A stretch of 64,000 bases of DNA from Adiantum capillus-veneris (taxonomy: Eukaryota > Streptophyta > Polypodiopsida > Polypodiales > Pteridaceae): the NCBI GenBank assembly GCA_014529385.2, contig CM043956.1:65536620-65600619 (forward strand), read 5' to 3'. The stretch's first letter is position 1; the number at the start of each line of letters is the position of its first letter. Positions 53,452-64,000 of the stretch are shown here, in pieces. A model generated the notes under the pieces. It was not told where the DNA came from and did no database searches. It was given only the letters and a program-made list of their open reading frames with translations. The translations under genes and the position numbers were made by a program.

Positions 53452-54269
53452 TTGTTCTTCTTCAAAACAAGATGCAACGAGGGAGGTCATCCACACCAAA
53501 CAACACCACGGGTGGATCCAACAGATCTTCTACGAGCACAAATTCGAGAACTTAAAGATGAAAACACGAAAATCAAGGTGCGCCTTGCGGCCTTGGAGAC
53601 CCTCTTCGAATTACAAAAGCAAGTCGACACCAATCGTATTCTTGCCAAAGCAAAGGAAATTGAGCACACGCTCACTGCAAGTATGGGAAACCTTGCCTCT
53701 CAAGTCAACGAAGCAACCGCCGCCGTCTCTTCCAAGGTAGATGAATGCATACAAAAACGTCGTCGACGGGAAGGATTGGGCTATCTCTCTGTATCGATGG
53801 TCTGCCCTCTACCTGGTGGGGGGAGAACGATGATTATATCTCGACCTTTACCAAGCTCAACCAAGCCATTCATCCGACAGAGTTTGATCCCAACACAATC
53901 AAGAAGGTCCATCATGACCAGCGCACCAACCAAGGCACCCTTGTCTTCAAAAACAAAGGGGTGCGCATAGCACTTCTACAGCAAGCTCGACTACTCAAGG
54001 GCTCCAAAGTTTGGATAAGCCAGGCCCTCACTCAACTCAAAATCAAGAAACAAGAACTTGAGAAGGTGCGAGATGCTCGAGCAACAGGTAAATGGGCCAT
54101 CTATCGACGTGGAAAGGCCATTATTGAGGAACTTTGGGTTCCAAGAACTCCCATACCATACCCCCCTCCCCCCCAAACCTACCCACCCTCTCCCCACTCC
54201 CTAAGCGACAGATATCACAATTTTGTTGTATCTGCATCTAGTCATGTTTCCAATGTACCCTCTAAATAA
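53452..54269 (+). pseudogene. LINE ORF1-like gene, frameshifted
   Basis: Two plus-strand frames, 53452-53755 and 53745-54269, read as one protein with a shift near 53755. The first is a coiled coil (LLRAQIRELKDENTKIKVRL, LAKAKEIEHTLTASMG). The second has KLNQAIHPTEFDPNTIKKV, QGTLVFKNKGVRIALLQQA, LLKGSKVWISQALTQLK and ARATGKWAIYRRGKAII. Layout and motif rhythm (LKGSKVWISQALT, then AR..GKWA.YRRGKA) parallel LINE ORF1 proteins and the degenerate ORF at 40277-48050, but sequence is quite different. Start not defined. It lies upstream of NOP2 on the opposite strand, with about 280 bp between. Confidence 0.5.
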
Positions 54270-54329
54270 GAGGCACCATGTATGTTTTTCTTGGTCCCAT
54301 AGGTCATATTTGACCTCCGAGGATGATAA

Positions 54330-55389
<1,060 letters not shown>

Positions 55390-56316
55390 ACAAATTTCCA
55401 GTGGAGGATTAGATGAATATGAAAAATATTTGATCACAGATTGGCATCATCTTAGGATGATTAATAAAGACACGTTGGATTACTATTGCCAGAGGTTTTG
55501 GGATACTTATTTTCTAGTGTCCTTGTTTTGATAGATTACTTCCAGGGACCAAATTGAGCGTCTTTGTCGACAATATTGTCTGCAACAGAAGTTTAACTAT
55601 GTTCAGAGACTTATGGGACATGCTAAGCAAGGATTTTAAATGCATGCCGGCTCATTGACTTATCTTACGAATAGGAACGTATCCACCTTAACAAGGCAAG
55701 AGTCTTCTAGTGTAGAGAATGAATCAAGGGAACCATATGACAACTCATCACAAGATTCCAAAGCAGTGATGAAAATATTACATCTTTATTAACCGACTGA
55801 AGAGTATCGAAATTCAACTTGTTTATGTCGAAGCCCCAGTACAAGAAGAATATCTCATAGCCGTTTTGCTAAAAAGTTTGCTGCAAATTTCATCAGATTG
55901 TTATTGTTTTAAAGGAGAAAGATCCGTTGCCCTCCTTGGATGGTATCATCAATTCATTGTAGGGAGAAGAACGAAGGGTGCCTAGTACCAATTCTACTAT
56001 TTTTCTCAGTGCATATACAGTCGCAAATGCAGTATCCCCCATCAGTTCTTCTGATACTTCCAGTGCCTATGCAGTCACTAATTGTGCTTCTACCTCAGCT
56101 TCATCTCGACCATTCAATGGTACCAGATCTTGTGCCATTTGTGGGTGCAGTAATCATCAGACAAAAGACTGTTTCAAGAATAATCCTTGTGTTCATTGTG
56201 GTAAAACAAATCATCCGTCACACAGATGCTTTCAAAAGGGTAAAAATCAAATTCATATGACTAGGGAGACACCGAACCTGCAATCTATTCTGTTGACAAT
56301 GACGTTCTTTAGTTAA
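55390..56316 (+). pseudogene. Gypsy-type gag remnant with double zinc knuckle
   Basis: Plus strand. The capsid-like part is broken by stops (GLDEYEKYLITDWHHLRM, then YYCQRFWDTYF, CLQQKFNYVQRLMGHAKQGF). The nucleocapsid frame 55978-56316 has two CCHC boxes, CAICGCSNHQTKDC and CVHCGKTNHPSHRC, each with the exact C-x2-C-x4-H-x4-C spacing, within a Ser/Thr-rich context. No protease or RT follows; a purine tract and LTR come 370 bp later, so the element is internally deleted. Confidence 0.7.
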
Positions 56317-56535
56317 ATTTTTTTCATGTTTTTAGTCAAAATAAATTGTACGGGCTATAGACACTGCCACACATGAGTGGTAAGACCTCCCAAACAATCA
56401 GTTTTTGTTCTCAAGTCCTATTTTGTTACCACTTTTCATGAGGTTACTGGGTACACCTTAAACCCAAGGTTTGGAAGTGGACCAAAAACTCCATTTTTGG
56501 TAGCTAATTTTTTGACCTACACCCTATCTGTTGAA

Positions 56536-56553
56536 GGGGGGGGGGGGGGGGGG
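56536..56553. repeat. G18 homopolymer
   Basis: Eighteen G between the gag remnant and the LTR at 56686. Confidence 0.95.
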
Positions 56554-56685
56554 TTCTATCATAGCACCAAGTTATGGATACACCAAAATCCTTGGTTGTG
56601 AGAGAACCTAAAACTCACGGTTTCCGAGTATACCAAAAACTCGAGATATCATGAGAGTGATGTAGTTCTGGCTTGAGGGGGGGAT

Positions 56686-56857
56686 TGTTGGGTTTCAAGC
56701 CCAGGTTGTGGTCGTCTAGCTCGTGGGAACCACCTTTTATACCATGCAGTTATACACTCTAGTTTGAAGTGGAATGTTGCATGGAAGGTCCAAATCTATA
56801 TATTTAAGAAGTTCATAATAATACAATATCGTGTGTTGTTGGCTCTTTTGCAATATC

Positions 56858-56941
<84 letters not shown>

Positions 56942-57119
56942 AGTCCTGCGGACCATCACCCACCATAGCCGGCATCACTCAACAGGGCAACCCAGGGGGG
57001 TCATGAACCAAAGCCAAGGGCCGACTGCTTGGGTGTGGACAAGGAATCCTAAAGATAGATGGCCAAGGGCCTATAAATAGGGCAGAGGATTCTCAGGGAC
57101 AGTTCCCTGGGCTCTCACA
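56686..57119 (+). repeat. LTR of a gypsy element (family L4)
   Basis: 434 bp, begins TGTTGGGTTTC right after a purine tract (CTTGAGGGGGGGAT), ends GGGCTCTCACA one base before a PBS. TATA box CTATAAATAG at 57071-57080. Contains a 76-bp CT microsatellite (56862-56937). Because it has 3'-end signals on its left and 5'-end signals on its right, it is either the shared LTR of a head-to-tail tandem or the product of recombination. Confidence 0.85.
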
Positions 57120-57120
57120 C

Positions 57121-57132
57121 TGGTATCAGAGC
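57121..57132 (+). promoter_or_regulatory. PBS (initiator tRNA-Met) of L4
   Basis: TGGTATCAGAGC directly after the LTR at 56686-57119. Confidence 0.9.
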
Positions 57133-57719
57133 TTTAGGCTTTTGAGAAAAAAAAGGTGTTGAGTCTTTCTACTTTTTGCATGATCTTGCATGCATGCAAA
57201 TCCTTGGAAGCAAGGAGGCTCACGATCGTGTGCATGATCGTTAAGGGTGAGGGGGAGCCGAAGCTTGACCATGTCAAAGTAGCGCGAGGGTGGGCTCATT
57301 GAGTTTGCACCGGAGCTTGGGCCTTTTTCGTTCCTGTGGTGGTGCCTGAATCAGCCTACCCTGCGAGTTCTCTCTCTCTCTCTCTCTCTTTTCATCGTAT
57401 GCATCATCTGCGCACTCCCATAGCCTTTGTCAAACTCCTTTTCAAACCAAGGCATACAATTTGGGGTACCTTGGCCATTCTCAAATAAATTAAGGGTGCA
57501 TTCCCACCCGCCCCACAATCGCAACATTAACAAGCTTGGCAAGTACATACCCTTATACGCAATCAAGCTCGACACAGTCAAGGCCGCACAAACTTGGGGG
57601 CCCTATTGTTTAGCAAAGGCATATTTGGAGTGGCATGCAAATTCATGAAATTGATAGATTATGAAGCAATTCACACCACATGTGTAATATCTCTATGAGA
57701 TTGTTGTGGGTCTACCAAC

Positions 57720-58150
57720 CACTGTACCAGGTGATGACTTGGCATGGGTGCTTGTAGATAAGTTGACTAAACTTTGTAATATTTATTTGATTCGCTATTC
57801 AATCTCTAAAGCTAGCAAAGTTGGTCGTTCATAATCTATATCGATTATATAGCGTAGTCAACAATATTGGGAGTAATTATGACCGTTTACTAGTCATTTT
57901 TGGAGGAGTGTCTATAAACGATTGGGGAGAAACAATTCAATATTAGTACTATCACTCATCCACAGACGGATGGGTAGCTTGCAAATATTAATCTAGAGCT
58001 AGAGGTTATGCTATGTTAGCGAGAAGCAATCCAATTGGAAAGATTCTCTCTCTAGTTTGGAGTTTGTTGATCATGATGCAAAGCATGTTGTGACTAGGTT
58101 TAGTCCCTGCATGTTTATGTCAAGGTTTCAACCTTGATCACGAGTTATGG
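57720..58150 (+). pseudogene. Ty3/gypsy integrase remnant
   Basis: Degenerate core in shifting frames: WVLVDKLTKLCNIYLIRYS (the first catalytic D is in VDKLTK), HFWRSVYKRLG, STITHPQTDG with NINLELEVML, then SNWKDSLSSLEFVDHDAKH and TRFSPCMFMSRF. These are the core and post-core motifs of chromovirus integrase. The segment with the second Asp is deleted. Downstream of the L4 PBS and leader, so probably the same element with most of pol lost. Confidence 0.7.
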
Positions 58151-59036
58151 TGAGGTTGTTACTGATGAAAAATGATAGCAAGTCAAGGACTTAATATGTG
58201 CTCATCGGTTATGTCAGCATGTCACTTTCATAGAAAGTTGAGAAGAAGTATTCTTACATGTTCCAACACCTTCAAAAAGTTTAAAATTTGGTCATTCATT
58301 TAGACACCTCTTAGTTGTGGTAACTCATCTAAGTACTCAAGTGAGTTATAAATTGAGTCTAAATACTATTGTATTCATTTGGTTTTGGATATACACAATT
58401 TACAAAGTAACAATAATTGTAGACAATCAAGATGTTCTTCTTGGTTTCATTGACTCTCCTATTGAACCATGTATCGATCAAATGGACAGCTCGATCTTTG
58501 ATGAGTGGTGCCATTGTTCTTTGTAAGATCTCACCATTATTGTTTTTGAGGATGAAAATCTATGCATTCGTGTTGGCCCAAGGAGGGTCTTTTGCTACTG
58601 CTCCAAATTTTGTTGTAGCACGAGCTTGCTTGCTTTTCCTCCTTGCGCTATCTGCAGGCCCACCATGGAGCTTTGAGTTCACACTTTGGTTAATTATTTT
58701 AGGCTAGAGTTTCTTTCCAAGGACATATTCTCACTATTGCACCCTCACAGATTTCCGCCTACCGTGACTTCATAGCTTCCCCTACGAAGGTAGTGAACCT
58801 TTGAGGATTTCCTAATTTCCAAATTGCAACAAGAAGCATAGTTTGACACGTAAGTCACAATTGGCAACGTAGCTCGACAAGAGGATTTGATTTTGACATT
58901 GGCCATTAAATCTCAAAGCTTGGTATTCCTGCATCAGCAAGACAGGAACAACTCACATCAAGTGCCATAAGAGCTGCAACAGTTTAGAACTCACAGTCGG
59001 GTACTTCACGGCTTGCAGACAGATACTTTACCTTAG
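58151..59036. other. No gene seen
   Basis: Short ORFs only (58317-58707), hydrophobic but without recognisable domain. Confidence 0.35.
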
Positions 59037-59457
59037 CACTATCTCACACGGGCATGGGTTGGATGGGATCAATGGCTCATGCCTTTTTTGGGGAGTGCGG
59101 GCATCGGGGGTCGTTGATCTCATGGCGCGCCCGAATTTACCAGTTTGCCCGAATTTACTAAAGCCGCTCCGAATTTACACAGCGACGGGTTTATCATAAA
59201 ACTCCCCCCTTCTCCCATTGCTTGCAACGAGCATGCGCAGGTGAGGTGGTTAAGGTGATAGGCTTGCAAAGGTGGCGTCCTGGGTTCAAGTCCGGGGGAT
59301 GAGAGGGGGAGGAGAAGCCCGAATGTACGAGTTTTGGTGCGCCCAAATTTACTTGTTTTCCCGAATTTACAAAAGTCGCATCGGATGGCTCATATCGCAC
59401 CCGATTCTCGAAATGGGTGTGGGCCATTGATCCAACCCATGCCCATGTGAGATAGTG
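59037..59457. mobile_element. CACTA-ended MITE with tRNA-like core (M2)
   Basis: 421 bp with inverted termini CACTATCTCACACGGGC (left) and the complement of CACTATCTCACATGGGC (right), continuing as ATGGGTTGGAT on both sides. The CACTA ends point to the CACTA/EnSpm superfamily. The flanks share AG (2 bp), not a full 3-bp TSD. Internally GAATTTAC occurs four times plus two variants. A stretch with GGTGAGGTGGTTAAGG (A-box-like) and GGTTCAAGTCC (59283-59293, B-box consensus) looks tRNA-derived. Confidence 0.7.
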
Positions 59458-59719
59458 AGGAGGGATACTTTAGGACTTCCAAGCACGTACTCCAATCGGC
59501 TGCCTAACGATGGCGACATGTTGTCAGTCAACACGTATAGACGGCACCAAGCTGGCATCAGCATATGTTGCAAGATGGCCACGCATGCTCCCTAGACGAC
59601 CCTCTGAGTTGGCGCATGTAGGTAGCGGGCAATGCCCTCTGAGGTGACATGCAATGGTAGCCGAAGGCAATACCTTATAGGCAACTAACAGGGGCGGTGT
59701 AGGGTAGCTATCCTACTGA

Positions 59720-60017
59720 CACAAGAAGATCTAGAAGTTTTCTCATGTAGGAATACAAAATCTTTTTCAAAAAATGTATAACATCATGAGCTTCTTCTTG
59801 AGAGGCACCGCATACCTAGCTAGGTACGATTGGGGCAGGGGACCACTAGCTCGGGTGTGTTAGGGGAGGGGGGGGGGGGGGGGGGGGGGGGCGCGCTGGT
59901 CCCCTGCCCCCAATCGTACCTAGCTAGGTATGTGATGCCTCCCTCACAAAAGCTCGTGATGTTGAGGTAAGTCACAATGTGGGAATTATTGTGAGAATTT
60001 GTCCAAAACTTCTTGTG
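59720..60017. mobile_element. Foldback MITE family M1, copy 3
   Basis: 298 bp, CACAAGAAG...CTTCTTGTG, 3-bp TSD TGA (59717-59719 and 60018-60020). Arms are conserved, but the loop reads CTCGGGTGTGTTAGGGGA followed by G24 (59868-59891). Relative to copies 1 and 2 the loop is in the inverse orientation and its C/G run is greatly expanded. Confidence 0.9.
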
Positions 60018-60366
60018 TGAGGTCACAACCTCTGATTTGCAGGCAACAAATCAAAGGTCACGACTAAGGGTTTTTTTTCAATGTTTACTTGGTGAGCCCC
60101 TTTTTCCAGTATCTGAACGCAGAAACCACCACGTGGCATTGATTTTTTTATATTTTTTTTGTAAAACATCGCTCCCATCAAAAGCTCTAAATAAAAAAAA
60201 CTCCACGTGAAAAGCTACCAAGTGAACAAAATCAAAAGCACTCTTCGTTGCTCAATTTCTCTCAGAAGTAGTTCGATCTTCTCCACAAGCAGGTCACAAG
60301 TTCCCAGAAGCAGGTCAGAGCTTTGTCTATAGGTAATTTGTCTCTGGCCACTCTTTGCAAGCTTGG

Positions 60367-63454
<3,088 letters not shown>

Positions 63455-63790
63455 TTAAAAACCCTTGGAAATAACATATGTCAAACGGGCTGAGAAATTT
63501 GGCTTCATAATTGCTACATACGACAATGTCCACACCACTTTTTTGGCTTTGTTTTGAAGGTGAATGATATCGAGCGGAACGCCATCCGTACTAATGCCCA
63601 TAAGCGTCACGTAATAGTAGTTCACCAGATGCACGTTTGGATTATTAATGAACAGATTGAATATAGTACCTTCTGCTATGGGGACTCCGACCTCAAGATG
63701 CCCATTATCATGTGCAATTAGGAAGCATGATACATAACGCGCGTTAGTCAACAAGGAGGCAAGAAGACATAATTGCTGACCGAAGCAGCT
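63455..63790 (-). pseudogene. Pepsin-like (A1) aspartic protease fragment
   Basis: On the minus strand a frame below the CA repeat reads LASLLTNARYVSCFLIA, then FINNPNVHLVNYYYVTLMGI and STDGVPLDI. Plant nepenthesin-type proteases have at this point SLxSQL, FSYCL, TPLxxNP and YYVxLxGISVGGxxLxI, so the order fits the junction of the N- and C-terminal lobes. In another frame LSPFDICYFQGF resembles the FDxCY motif of the C-terminal lobe. Active-site DTG/DSG motifs are not visible, and the frame is broken. Weak but ordered resemblance. Confidence 0.35.
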
Positions 63791-63794
63791 TACA

Positions 63795-63798
<4 letters not shown>

Positions 63799-63845
<47 letters not shown>
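63799..63845. repeat. (CA)n microsatellite
   Basis: About 23 CA units. Gives a Val/Cys repeat in the overlapping minus-strand ORF, which is therefore not protein sequence. Confidence 0.97.
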
Positions 63846-63847
<2 letters not shown>

Positions 63848-64000
63848 GTAATAATGATAAGAGGACATAGAACATAAAGTTACATCTCTGTGTTTTGTGT
63901 ATGGCAGGGAGGACATATATTCACAACATTGCACGTTCCAATTGCACAAGCGTGACTCCAGCTCGACAACACTGCAAGGTCCGCTATCTCCATTTAATTT

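Noticed and set aside
59230-59300. A functional tRNA gene
   Set aside because: The B box is good, but the acceptor and anticodon stems do not pair convincingly. Treated as a tRNA-derived segment only.

Overview
This is a plant nuclear genomic window: 64 kb, AT-moderate, intron-rich and dominated by transposable elements and microsatellites. There are no bacterial signatures, no rRNA genes, no convincing complete tRNA genes and no CRISPR. The one fully resolvable host gene is an 18-exon minus-strand gene for NOP2/OLI2-type 25S rRNA cytosine-C5 methyltransferase (32943-53171). Its exons splice in phase into 609 codons. The style of the mobile elements (a Tat-type Ty3/gypsy element with two RNase H domains, LINEs with a separate coiled-coil ORF1, long CT/GA microsatellites) and the 15.4-kb intron suggest a fern or another large-genome land plant. 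That taxonomic guess is inference.

Layout. 1-11.8 kb: a 663-codon acidic ORF of unknown function with repeated T-P-[DN]-W motifs (1264-3255), two copies of a foldback MITE with 3-bp target duplications (213-576, 5437-5714; a third lies at 59720-60017), a minus-strand exon-like segment (5741-5964), and three copies of a dispersed repeat that ends in a TG/GA microsatellite. 11.8-22.0 kb: a nearly intact LTR retrotransposon (LTRs about 2.05 kb, roughly 1% diverged by eye, TSD GTAG). Its gag-pol carries PR, RT, RNase H, a second archaeal-type RNase H, and integrase, and two paralogous small ORFs sit in the leader before gag. 23.5-27.45 kb: two broken Ty1/copia pieces back to back in opposite orientation, ending in a copia LTR. 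27.5-32.9 kb: gene-poor, with an interrupted 360-bp duplication.

32.9-53.2 kb: NOP2. Its third intron (36724-52084) is packed with nested insertions: a chromovirus tail, three 197-bp tandem repeats, LINE endonuclease, ORF1 and ORF2 C-terminal fragments on the minus strand, a non-autonomous LTR family (called L2 here; one TSD-flanked copy at 42095-47810 and one collapsed copy at 38716-40246), and a second LTR family (L3) present as two solo LTRs with perfect 5-bp TSDs plus one LTR inside L2. The host reading frame survives because all of this lies in intron 3.

53.2-64 kb: a LINE ORF1-like pseudogene, a gypsy gag with a double zinc knuckle, a 434-bp LTR with a polypurine tract on one side and a primer-binding site on the other, a gypsy integrase remnant, a CACTA-ended MITE containing a pol III B-box-like sequence, the third foldback MITE, a GA microsatellite of about 165 bp, and a weak pepsin-like protease fragment on the minus strand.

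How the pieces relate: there is no operon or pathway logic here. One conserved ribosome-biogenesis gene sits among layers of retroelements whose order of insertion can be read from the nesting. The most unusual items are the twin leader ORFs of the gypsy element, the His/Asp-repeat ORF of the non-autonomous L2 element, the TPxW-repeat protein, and the foldback MITE whose loop has become a G24 tract.
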